Assembly: GCA_964057225.1 (NCBI GenBank)
Contig: OZ059896.1
Coordinates: forward strand, 22,688,501-22,752,500
Direction of reading: 5' to 3'
Source: Auanema rhodensis
Taxonomy: Eukaryota > Nematoda > Chromadorea > Rhabditida > Rhabditidae
DNA length: 64,000 nt
The notes under the pieces are model-generated. The model did no database searches. It was not told where the DNA came from and was given only the letters and a program-made list of their open reading frames with translations. This document shows positions 49,401 through 61,744 of this stretch, piece after piece. How positions within the stretch are numbered: position 1 is the stretch's first letter; each line of letters begins with the position of its first letter. Made by a program: the position numbers and the translations under genes.

Positions 49401-51731
49401 GTTCATGGTAACCATGACTTTGAAATTTACGTGAACTTTAATTTATGCTAATTAAATATACACGTGATGTGCACTTGGTATGTAACTCGCTTCACGTGAA
49501 AGATAAAGAGATGCGGTTTTCAAAATTAGATTCTTCATGTCCATATTAGTCTAAAAACAAATTTTTATTAATATTGGTTCATGGTAACCATGTCTTTGAA
49601 ATTTACGTGAACTTTAATTTATGCTAATTAAATGTACACGTGATGTGCACTTGGTATGTAACTCGCTTCACGTGAAAGATAAAGAGATGCGGTTTTCAAA
49701 ATTAGATTCCCCATGTCCATATTAGTCTAAAAACAAATTTTTATTAATATTGGTTCATGGTAACCATGTCTTTGAAATTTACGTGAACTTTAATTTATGC
49801 TAATTAAATGTACACGTGATGAGCACTTGGTATGTAACTCGCTTCACGTGAAAGATAAAGAGATGCGGTTTTCAAAATTAGATTCCCCATGTCTATATTA
49901 GTCTAAAAACAAATTTTTATTGATATTGGTTCATGGTAACCATGACTTTGAAATTTACGTGAACTTTAATTTATGCTAATTAAATGTACACGTGATGTGC
50001 ACTTGGTATGTAACTCGCTTCACGTGAAAGATAAAGAGATGCGGTTTTCAAAATTAGATTCCCCATGTCCATATTAGTCTAAAAACAAATTTTTATTGAT
50101 ATTGGTTCATGGTAACCATGACTTTGAAATTTACGTGAACTTTAATTTATGCTAATTAAATGTACACGTGATGTGCACTTGGTATGTAACTCGCTTCACG
50201 TGAAAGATAAAGAGATGCGGTTTTCAAAATTAGATTCCCCATGTCCATATTAGTCTAAAAACAAATTTTTATTAATATTGGTTCATGGTAACCATGTCTT
50301 TGAAATTTACGTGAACTTTAATTTATGCTAATTAAATGTACACGTGATGTGCACTTGGTATGTAACTCGCTTCACGTGAAAGATAAAGAGATGCGGTTTT
50401 CAAAATTAGATTCCCCATGTCCATATTAGTCTAAAAACAAATTTTTATTAATATTGGTTCATGGTAACCATGTCTTTGAAATTTACGTGAACTTTAATTT
50501 ATGCTAATTAAATGTACACGTGATGTGCACTTGGTATGTAACTCGCTTCACGTGAAAGATAAAGAGATGCGGTTTTCAAAATTAAATTCCCCATGTCCAT
50601 ATTAGTCTAAAAACAAATTTTTATTGATATTGGTTCATGGTAACCATGACTTTGAAATTTACGTGAACTTTAATTTATGCTAATTAAATATACACGTGAT
50701 GTGCACTTGGTATGTAACTCGCTTCACGTGAAAGATAAAGAGATGCGGTTTTCAAAATTAGATTCTTCATGTCCATATTAGTCTAAAAACAAATTTTTAT
50801 TAATATTGGTTCATGGTAACCATGTCTTTGAAATTTACGTGAACTTTAATTTATGCTAATTAAATGTACACGTGATGTGCACTTGGTATGTAACTCGCTT
50901 CACGTGAAAGATAAAGAGATGCGGTTTTCAAAATTAGATTCCCCATGTCCATATTAGTCTAAAAACAAATTTTTATTAATATTGGTTCATGGTAACCATG
51001 TCTTTGAAATTTACGTGAACTTTAATTTATGCTAATTAAATGTACACGTGATGAGCACTTGGTATGTAACTCGCTTCACGTGAAAGATAAAGAGATGCGG
51101 TTTTCAAAATTAGATTCCCCATGTCTATATTAGTCTAAAAACAAATTTTTATTGATATTGGTTCATGGTAACCATGACTTTGAAATTTACGTGAACTTTA
51201 ATTTATGCTAATTAAATGTACACGTGATGTGCACTTGGTATGTAACTCGCTTCACGTGAAAGATAAAGAGATGCGGTTTTCAAAATTAGATTCCCCATGT
51301 CCATATTAGTCTAAAAACAAATTTTTATTAATATTGGTTCATGGTAACCATGACTTTGAAATTTACGTGAACTTTAATTTATGCTAATTAAATGTACACG
51401 TGATGTGCACTTGGTATGTAACTCGCTTCACGTGAAAGATAAAGAGATGCGGTTTTCAAAATTAGATTCCCCATGTCCATATTAGTCTAAAAACAAATTT
51501 TTATTAATATTGGTTCATGGTAACCATGTCTTTGAAATTTACGTGAACTTTAATTTATGCTAATTAAATGTACACGTGATGTGCACTTGGTATGTAACTC
51601 GCTTCACGTGAAAGATAAAGAGATGCGGTTTTCAAAATTAGATTCCCCATGTCCATATTAGTCTAAAAACAAATTTGTATTAATATTGGTTCATGGTAAC
51701 CATGTCTTTGAAATTTACGTGAACTTTAATT
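46452..51731. repeat. 3-, 4- and 7-monomer HORs marked by AAATTAAATTC
   Basis: The AAATTAAATTC unit recurs at 46452, 47156, 47684, 48212, 48740, 49268 and 50500: spacings of 4, 3, 3, 3, 3 and 7 monomers. AAAACAACTTT follows it at 46628 and 47332. The 7-mer (1232 bp; 49268-50499 and 50500-51731) is confirmed by AAATATACACG with GATTCTTCATG (49444/50676) and GATGAGCAC with GTCTATATT (49796/51028). The fifth monomer of the turns differs (49972 TTGATATT, 51204 TTAATATT). Confidence 0.88.
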
Positions 51732-53843
51732 TATGCTAATTAAATGTACACGTGATGTGCACTTGGTATGTAACTCGCTTCACGTGAAAGATAAAGAGAT
51801 GCGGTTTTCAAAATTAGATTCCCCATGTCCATATTAGTCTAAAAACAAATTTTTATTAATATTGGTTCATGGTAACCATGTCTTTGAAATTTACGTGAAC
51901 TTTAATTTATGCTAATTAAATGTACACGTGATGTGCACTTGGTATGTAACTCGCTTCACGTGAAAGATAAAGAGATGCGGTTTTCAAAATTAGATTCCCC
52001 ATGTCCATATTAGTATAAAAACAAATTTTTATTAATATTGGTTCATGGTAACCATGTCTTTGAAATTTACGTGAACTTTAATTTATGCTAATTAAATGTA
52101 CACGTGATGTGCACTTGGTATGTAACTCGCTTCACGTGAAAGATAAAGAGATGCGGTTTTCAAAATTAGATTCCCCATGTCCATATTAGTCTAAAAACAA
52201 ATTTTTATTAATATTGGTTCATGGTAACCATGTCTTTGAAATTTACGTGAACTTTAATTTATGCTAATTAAATGTACACGTGATGTGCACTTGGTATGTA
52301 ACTCGCTTCACGTGAAAGATAAAGAGATGCGGTTTTCAAAATTAGATTCCCCATGTCCATATTAGTCTAAAAACAAATTTTTATTAATATTGGTTCATGG
52401 TAACCATGTCTTTGAAATTTACGTGAACTTTAATTTATGCTAATTAAATGTACACGTGATGTGCACTTGGTATGTAACTCGCTTCACGTGAAAGATAAAG
52501 AGATGCGGTTTTCAAAATTAGATTCCCCATGTCCATATTAGTCTAAAAACAAATTTTTATTGATATTGATTCATGGTAACCATGACTTTGAAATTTACGT
52601 GAACTTTAATTTATGCTAATTAAATGTACACGTGATGTGCACTTGGTATGTAACTCGCTTCACGTGAAAGATAAAGAGATGCGGTTTTCAAAATTAGATT
52701 CCCCATGTCCATATTAGTCTAAAAACAAATTTTTATTAATATTGGTTCATGGTAACCATGTCTTTGAAATTTACGTGAACTTTAATTTATGCTAATTAAA
52801 TGTACACGTGATGTGCACTTGGTATGTAACTCGCTTCATGTAAAAGATAAAGAGATGCGGTCTTCAAAATTAGATTCCCCATGTCCATATTAGTCTAAAA
52901 ACAAATTATTATTGATATTGGTTCATGGTAACCATGATTTTGAAATTTACGTGAACTTTAATTTATGCTAATTAAATGTACACGTGATGTGCACTTGGTA
53001 TGTAACTCGCTTCATGTAAAAGATAAAGAGATGCGGTCTTCAAAATTAGATTCCCCATGTCCATATTAGTCTAAAAACAAATTTTTATTGATATTGGTTC
53101 ATGGTAACCATGTCTTTGAAATTTACGTGAACTTTAATTTATGCTAATTAAATGTACACGTGATGTGCACTTGGTATGTAACTCGCTTCACGTGAAAGAT
53201 AAAGAGATGCGGTTTTCAAAATTAGATTCCCCATGTCCATATTAGTCTAAAAACAAATTTTTATTAATATTGGTTCATGGTAACCATGTCTTTGAAATTT
53301 ACGTGAACTTTAATTTATGCTAATTAAATGTACACGTGATGTGCACTTGGTATGTAACTCGCTTCACGTAAAAGATAAAGAGATGCGGTCTTCAAAATTA
53401 GATTCCCCATGTCCATATTAGTCTAAAAACAAATTTTTATTGATATTGGTTCATGGTAACCATGATTTTGAAATTTACGTGAACTTTAATTTATGCTAAT
53501 TAAATGTACACGTGATGTGCACTTGGTATGTAACTCGCTTCACGTGAAAGATAAAGAGATGCGGTTTTCAAAATTAGATTCCCCATGTCCATATTAGTCT
53601 AAAAACAAATTTTTATTAATATTGGTTCATGGTAACCATGTCTTTGAAATTTACGTGAACTTTAATTTATGCTAATTAAATGTACACGTGATGTGCACTT
53701 GGTATGTAACTCGCTTCACGTGAAAGATAAAGAGATGCGGTTTTCAAAATTAGATTCCCCATGTCCATATTAGTCTAAAAACAAATTTTTATTAATATTG
53801 GTTCATGGTAACCATGTCTTTGAAATTTACGTGAACTTTAATT
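51732..53843. repeat. Mostly uniform TTAATATT/CATGTC monomers of array 2
   Basis: Twelve units, close to consensus. Exceptions: TAGTATAAAAAC near 52013; a TTGATATTGATTC unit near 52561; and units with CGGTCTTC and CATGTAAAAG or CACGTAAAAG near 52840, 53016 and 53369, evidently copies of one another. Confidence 0.82.
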
Positions 53844-54000
53844 TATGCTAATTAAATGTACACGTGATGTGCACTTGGTATGTAACTCGCTTCACGTGAA
53901 AGATAAAGAGATGCGGTTTTCAAAATTAGATTCCCCATGTCATTTTTATTGATATTGGTTCATGGTAACCATGTTTTTGAAATTTACGTGAACTTTAATT
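53844..54000. repeat. Monomer with a 19-bp internal deletion
   Basis: This unit is 157 bp: CCCCATGTC joins directly to ATTTTTATTG at 53941, removing the TAGTCTAAAAACA region. Its CATGTTTTTG marker identifies it as a copy of the intact units at 56993 and 59281, so the deletion came after that lineage was duplicated and has not spread. Confidence 0.9.
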
Positions 54001-57000
54001 TATGCTAATTAAATGTACACGTGATGTGCACTTGGTATGTAACTCGCTTCACGTGAAAGATAAAGAGATGCGGTTTTCAAAATTAGATTCCCCATGTCCA
54101 TATTAGTCTAAAAACAAATTTCTATTGATATTGGTTTATGGTAACCATGTCTTTGAAATTTACGTGAACTTTAATTTATGCTAATTAAATGTACACGTGA
54201 TGTGCACTTGGTATGTAACTCGCTTCACGTGAAAAATAAAAAGATGCGGTTTTCAAAATTAGATTCCCCATGTCCATATTAGTCTAAAAACAAATTTTTA
54301 TTAATATTGGTTCATGGTAACCATGTCTTTGAAATTTACGTGAACTTTAATTTATGCTAATTAAATGTACACGTGATGTGCACTTGGTATGTAACTCGCT
54401 TCACGTGAAAGATAAAAAGATGCAGTTTTCAAAATTAGATTCCCCATGTCCATATTAGTCTAAAAACAAATTTTTATTGATATTGGTTCATGGTAACCAT
54501 GTCTTTGAAATTTACGTGAACTTTAATTTATGCTAATTAAATCTACACGTGATGTGCACTTGGTATGTAACTCGCTTCACGTGAAAAATAAAGAGATGCG
54601 GTTTCCAAAATTAGATTCCCCATGTCCATATTAGTCTAAAAACAAATTTTTATTAATATTGGTTCATGGTAACCATGACTTTGAAATTTACGTGAACTTT
54701 AATTTATGCTAATTAAATGTACACGTGATGTGCTCTTGGTATGTAACTCGCTTCACGTGAAAGATAAAGAGATGCGGTTTTCAAAATTAGATTCCCCATG
54801 TCCATTTTAGTCTAAAAACAAATTTTTATTGATATTGGTTTATGGTAACCATATCTTTGAAATTTACGTGAACTTTAATTTATGCTAATTAAATGTACAC
54901 GTGATGTGCACTTGGTATGTAACTCGCTTCACGTGAAAAATAAAAAGATGCGGTTTTCAAAATTAGATTCCCCATGTCCATATTAGTCTAAAAACAAATT
55001 TTTATTAATATTGGTTCATGGTAACCATGTCTTTGAAATTTACGTGAACTTTAATTTATGCTAATTAAATGTACACGTGATGTGCACTTGGTATGTAACT
55101 CGCTTCACGTGAAAGATAAAAAGATGCAGTTTTCAAAATTAGATTCCCCATGTCCATATTAGTCTAAAAACAAATTTTTATTGATATTGGTTCATGGTAA
55201 CCATGTCTTTGAAATTTACGTGAACTTTAATTTATGCTAATTAAATCTACACGTGATGTGCACTTGGTATGTAACTCGCTTCACGTGAAAAATAAAGAGA
55301 TGCGGTTTCCAAAATTAGATTCCCCATGTCCATATTAGTCTAAAAACAAATTTTTATTAATATTGGTTCATGGTAACCATGACTTTGAAATTTACGTGAA
55401 CTTTAATTTATGCTAATTAAATGTACACGTGATGTGCACTTGGTATGTAACTCGCTTCACGTGAAAGATAAAGAGATGCGGTTTTCAAAATTAGATTCCC
55501 CATGTCCATATTAGTCTAAAAACAAATTTTTATTAATATTGGTTCATGGTAACCATGACTTTGAAATTTACGTGAACTTTAATTTATGCTAATTAAATCT
55601 ACACGTGATGTGCACTTGGTATGTAACTCGCTTCACGTGAAAAATAAAAAGATGCGGTTTTCAAAATTAGATTCCCCATGTCCATATTAGTCTAAAAACA
55701 AATTTTTATTAATATTGGTTCATGGTAACCATGTCTTTGAAATTTACGTGAACTTTAATTTATGCTAATTAAATGTACACGTGATGTGCACTTGGTATGT
55801 AACTCGCTTCACGTGAAAGATAAAGAGATGCGGTTTTCAAAATTAGATTCCCCATGTCCATATTAGTCTAAAAACAAATTTTTATTAATATTGGTTCATG
55901 GTAACCATGTCTTTGAAATTTACGTGAACTTTAATTTATGCTAATTAAATGTACACGTGATGTGCTCTTGGTATGTAACTCGCTTCACGTGAAAAATAAA
56001 AAGATGCGGTTTTCAAAATTAGATTCCCCATGTCCATATTAGTCTAAAAACAAATTTTTATTGATATTGGTTCATGGTAACCATGTCTTTGAAATTTACG
56101 TGAACTTTAATTTATGCTAATTAAATCTACACGTGATGTGCACTTGGTATGTAACTCGCTTCACGTGAAAAATAAAAAGATGCGGTTTTCAAAATTAGAT
56201 TCCCCATGTCCATATTAGTCTAAAAACAAATTTTTATTAATATTGGTTCATGGTAACCATGACTTTGAAATTTACGTGAACTTTAATTTATGCTAATTAA
56301 ATGTACACGTGATGTGCACTTGGTATGTAACTCGCTTCACGTGAAAGATAAAGAGATGCGGTTTTCAAAATTAGATTCCCCATGTCCATATTAGTCTAAA
56401 AACAAATTTTTATTGATATTGGTTCATGGTAACCATGACTTTGAAATTTACGTGAACTTTAATTTATGCTAATTAAATGTACACGTGATGTGCACTTGGT
56501 ATGTAACTCGCTTCACGTGAAAGATAAAGAGATGCGGTTTTCAAAATTAGATTCCCCATGTCCATATTAGTCTAAAAACAAATTTTTATTGATATTGGTT
56601 CATGGTAACCATGACTTTGAAATTTACGTGAACTTTAATTTATGCTAATTAAATGTACACGTGATGTGCACTTGGTATGTAACTCGCTTCACGTGAAAGA
56701 TAAAGAGATGCGGTTTTCAAAATTAGATTCCCCATGTCCATATTAGTCTAAAAACAAATTTTTATTAATATTGGTTCATGGTAACCATGTCTTTGAAATT
56801 TACGTGAACTTTAATTTATGCTAATTAAATGTACACGTGATGTGCTCTTGGTATGTAACTCGCTTCACGTGAAAGATAAAGAGATGCGGTTTTCAAAATT
56901 AGATTCCCCATGTCCATTTTAGTCTAAAAACAAATTTTTATTGATATTGGTTTATGGTAACCATATCTTTGAAATTTACGTGAACTTTAATTTATGCTAA

Positions 57001-60000
57001 TTAAATGTACACGTGATGTGCACTTGGTATGTAACTCGCTTCACGTGAAAGATAAAGAGATGCGGTTTTCAAAATTAGATTCCCCATGTCCATATTAGTC
57101 TAAAAACAAATTTTTATTGATATTGGTTCATGGTAACCATGTTTTTGAAATTTACGTGAACTTTAATTTATGCTAATTAAATGTACACGTGATGTGCACT
57201 TGGTATGTAACTCGCTTCACGTGAAAGATAAAGAGATGCGGTTTTCAAAATTAGATTCCCCATGTCCATATTAGTCTAAAAACAAATTTCTATTGATATT
57301 GGTTTATGGTAACCATGTCTTTGAAATTTACGTGAACTTTAATTTATGCTAATTAAATGTACACGTGATGTGCACTTGGTATGTAACTCGCTTCACGTGA
57401 AAAATAAAAAGATGCGGTTTTCAAAATTAGATTCCCCATGTCCATATTAGTCTAAAAACAAATTTTTATTAATATTGGTTCATGGTAACCATGTCTTTGA
57501 AATTTACGTGAACTTTAATTTATGCTAATTAAATGTACACGTGATGTGCACTTGGTATGTAACTCGCTTCACGTGAAAGATAAAAAGATGCAGTTTTCAA
57601 AATTAGATTCCCCATGTCCATATTAGTCTAAAAACAAATTTTTATTGATATTGGTTCATGGTAACCATGTCTTTGAAATTTACGTGAACTTTAATTTATG
57701 CTAATTAAATCTACACGTGATGTGCACTTGGTATGTAACTCGCTTCACGTGAAAAATAAAGAGATGCGGTTTCCAAAATTAGATTCCCCATGTCCATATT
57801 AGTCTAAAAACAAATTTTTATTAATATTGGTTCATGGTAACCATGACTTTGAAATTTACGTGAACTTTAATTTATGCTAATTAAATGTACACGTGATGTG
57901 CACTTGGTATGTAACTCGCTTCACGTGAAAGATAAAGAGATGCGGTTTTCAAAATTAGATTCCCCATGTCCATATTAGTCTAAAAACAAATTTTTATTAA
58001 TATTGGTTCATGGTAACCATGTCTTTGAAATTTACGTGAACTTTAATTTATGCTAATTAAATGTACACGTGATGTGCACTTGGTATGTAACTCGCTTCAC
58101 GTGAAAGATAAAGAGATGCGGTTTTCAAAATTAGATTCCCCATGTCCATATTAGTCTAAAAACAAATTTTTATTAATATTGGTTCATGGTAACCATGTCT
58201 TTGAAATTTACGTGAACTTTAATTTATGCTAATTAAATGTACACGTGATGTGCTCTTGGTATGTAACTCGCTTCACGTGAAAAATAAAAAGATGCGGTTT
58301 TCAAAATTAGATTCCCCATGTCCATATTAGTCTAAAAACAAATTTTTATTGATATTGGTTCATGGTAACCATGTCTTTGAAATTTACGTGAACTTTAATT
58401 TATGCTAATTAAATCTACACGTGATGTGCACTTGGTATGTAACTCGCTTCACGTGAAAAATAAAAAGATGCGGTTTTCAAAATTAGATTCCCCATGTCCA
58501 TATTAGTCTAAAAACAAATTTTTATTAATATTGGTTCATGGTAACCATGACTTTGAAATTTACGTGAACTTTAATTTATGCTAATTAAATGTACACGTGA
58601 TGTGCACTTGGTATGTAACTCGCTTCACGTGAAAGATAAAGAGATGCGGTTTTCAAAATTAGATTCCCCATGTCCATATTAGTCTAAAAACAAATTTTTA
58701 TTGATATTGGTTCATGGTAACCATGACTTTGAAATTTACGTGAACTTTAATTTATGCTAATTAAATGTACACGTGATGTGCACTTGGTATGTAACTCGCT
58801 TCACGTGAAAGATAAAGAGATGCGGTTTTCAAAATTAGATTCCCCATGTCCATATTAGTCTAAAAACAAATTTTTATTGATATTGGTTCATGGTAACCAT
58901 GACTTTGAAATTTACGTGAACTTTAATTTATGCTAATTAAATGTACACGTGATGTGCACTTGGTATGTAACTCGCTTCACGTGAAAGATAAAGAGATGCG
59001 GTTTTTAAAATTAGATTCCCCATGTCCATATTAGTCTAAAAACAAATTTTTATTAATATTGGTTCATGGTAACCATGTCTTTGAAATTTACGTGAACTTT
59101 AATTTATGCTAATTAAATGTACACGTGATGTGCTCTTGGTATGTAACTCGCTTCACGTGAAAGATAAAGAGATGCGGTTTTCAAAATTAGATTCCCCATG
59201 TCCATTTTAGTCTAAAAACAAATTTTTATTGATATTGGTTTATGGTAACCATATCTTTGAAATTTACGTGAACTTTAATTTATGCTAATTAAATGTACAC
59301 GTGATGTGCACTTGGTATGTAACTCGCTTCACGTGAAAGATAAAGAGATGCGGTTTTCAAAATTAGATTCCCCATGTCCATATTAGTCTAAAAACAAATT
59401 TTTATTGATATTGGTTCATGGTAACCATGTTTTTGAAATTTACGTGAACTTTAATTTATGCTAATTAAATGTACACGTGATGTGCACTTGGTATGTAACT
59501 CGCTTCACGTGAAAAATAAAGAGATGCGGTTTTCAAAATTAGATTCCCCATGTCCATATTAGTCTAAAAACAAATTTTTATTGATATTGGTTCATGGTAA
59601 CCATGACTTTGAAATTTACGTGAACTTTAATTTATGCTAATTAAATGTACACGTGATGTGCACTTGGTATGTAACTCGCTTCACGTGAAAGATAAAGAGA
59701 TGCGGTTTTCAAAATTAGATTCCCCATGTCCATATTAGTCTAAAAACAAATTTCTATTGATATTGGTTTATGGTAACCATGTCTTTGAAATTTACGTGAA
59801 CTTTAATTTATGCTAATTAAATGTACACGTGATGTGCACTTGGTATGTAACTCGCTTCACGTGAAAAATAAAAAGATGCGGTTTTCAAAATTAGATTCCC
59901 CATGTCCATATTAGTCTAAAAACAAATTTTTATTAATATTGGTTCATGGTAACCATGTCTTTGAAATTTACGTGAACTTTAATTTATGCTAATTAAATGT

Positions 60001-61744
60001 ACACGTGATGTGCACTTGGTATGTAACTCGCTTCACGTGAAAGATAAAAAGATGCAGTTTTCAAAATTAGATTCCCCATGTCCATATTAGTCTAAAAACA
60101 AATTTTTATTGATATTGGTTCATGGTAACCATGTCTTTGAAATTTACGTGAACTTTAATTTATGCTAATTAAATCTACACGTGATGTGCACTTGGTATGT
60201 AACTCGCTTCACGTGAAAAATAAAGAGATGCGGTTTCCAAAATTAGATTCCCCATGTCCATATTAGTCTAAAAACAAATTTTTATTAATATTGGTTCATG
60301 GTAACCATGACTTTGAAATTTACGTGAACTTTAATTTATGCTAATTAAATGTACACGTGATGTGCACTTGGTATGTAACTCGCTTCACGTGAAAGATAAA
60401 GAGATGCGGTTTTCAAAATTAGATTCCCCATGTCCATATTAGTCTAAAAACAAATTTTTATTAATATTGGTTCATGGTAACCATGACTTTGAAATTTACG
60501 TGAACTTTAATTTATGCTAATTAAATCTACACGTGATGTGCACTTGGTATGTAACTCGCTTCACGTGAAAGATAAAGAGATGCGGTTTTCAAAATTAGAT
60601 TCCCCATGTCCATATTAGTCTAAAAACAAATTTTTATTAATATTGGTTCATGGTAACCATGACTTTGAAATTTACGTGAACTTTAATTTATGCTAATTAA
60701 ATGTACACGTGATGTGCACTTGGTATGTAACTCGCTTCACGTGAAAGATAAAGAGATGCGGTTTTTAAAATTAGATTCCCCATGTCCATATTAGTCTAAA
60801 AACAAATTTCTATTGATATTGGTTTATGGTAACCATATCTTTGAAATTTACGTGAACTTTAATTTATGCTAATTAAATGTACACGTGATGTGCACTTGGT
60901 ATGTAACTCGCTTCACGTGAAAGATAAAGAGATGCGGTTTTCAAAATTAGATTCCCCATGTCCATATTAGTCTAAAAACAAATTTTTATTGATATTGGTT
61001 CATGGTAACCATGTCTTTGAAATTTACGTGAACTTTAATTTATGCTAATTAAATGTACACGTGATGTGCACTTGGTATGTAACTCGCTTCACGTGAAAGA
61101 TAAAAAGATGCAGTTTTCAAAATTAGATTCCCCATGTCCATATTAGTCTAAAAACAAATTTTTATTGATATTGGTTCATGGTAACCATGTCTTTGAAATT
61201 TACGTGAACTTTAATTTATGCTAATTAAATCTACACGTGATGTGCACTTGGTATGTAACTCGCTTCACGTGAAAAATAAAGAGATGCGGTTTTCAAAATT
61301 AGATTCCCCATGTCCATATTAGTCTAAAAACAAATTTTTATTAATATTGGTTCATGGTAACCATGACTTTGAAATTTACGTGAACTTTAATTTATGCTAA
61401 TTAAATCTACACGTGATGTGCACTTGGTATGTAACTCGCTTCACGTGAAAAATAAAGAGATGCGGTTTTCAAAATTAGATTCCCCATGTCCATATTAGTC
61501 TAAAAACAAATTTTTATTAATATTGGTTCATGGTAACCATGACTTTGAAATTTACGTGAACTTTAATTTATGCTAATTAAATGTACACGTGATGTGCACT
61601 TGGTATGTAACTCGCTTCACGTGAAAGATAAAGAGATGTGGTTTTCAAAATTAGATTCCCCATGTCCATATTAGTCTAAAAACAAATTTTTATTAATATT
61701 GGTTCATGGTAACCATGACTTTGAAATTTACGTGAACTTTAATT
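53844..61744. repeat. 14-monomer HOR (2464 bp), two turns plus flanking fragments
   Basis: A unit with AAATCTACACG, GAAAAATAAAG and GTTTCCAAAA marks 54529, 55233, 57697 and 60161. Turn 1 is 55233-57696 and turn 2 is 57697-60160. Matching internal markers: GTGCTCTTGG with GAAAAATAAAAAG (55937/58225), AAATCTACACG (56113/58401), GTGCTCTTGG with CCATTTTAG and TATGGTAACCATA (56817/59105), CATGTTTTTG (56993/59281), TTTCTATTG with TTTATGG (57169/59633), AAAAAGATGCAG (57521/59985). The middle shifts by 13 monomers instead of 14 because turn 2 lacks one unit near its start and has gained one at 59457. 53844-55232 and 60161-61744 hold incomplete copies. Confidence 0.9.
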
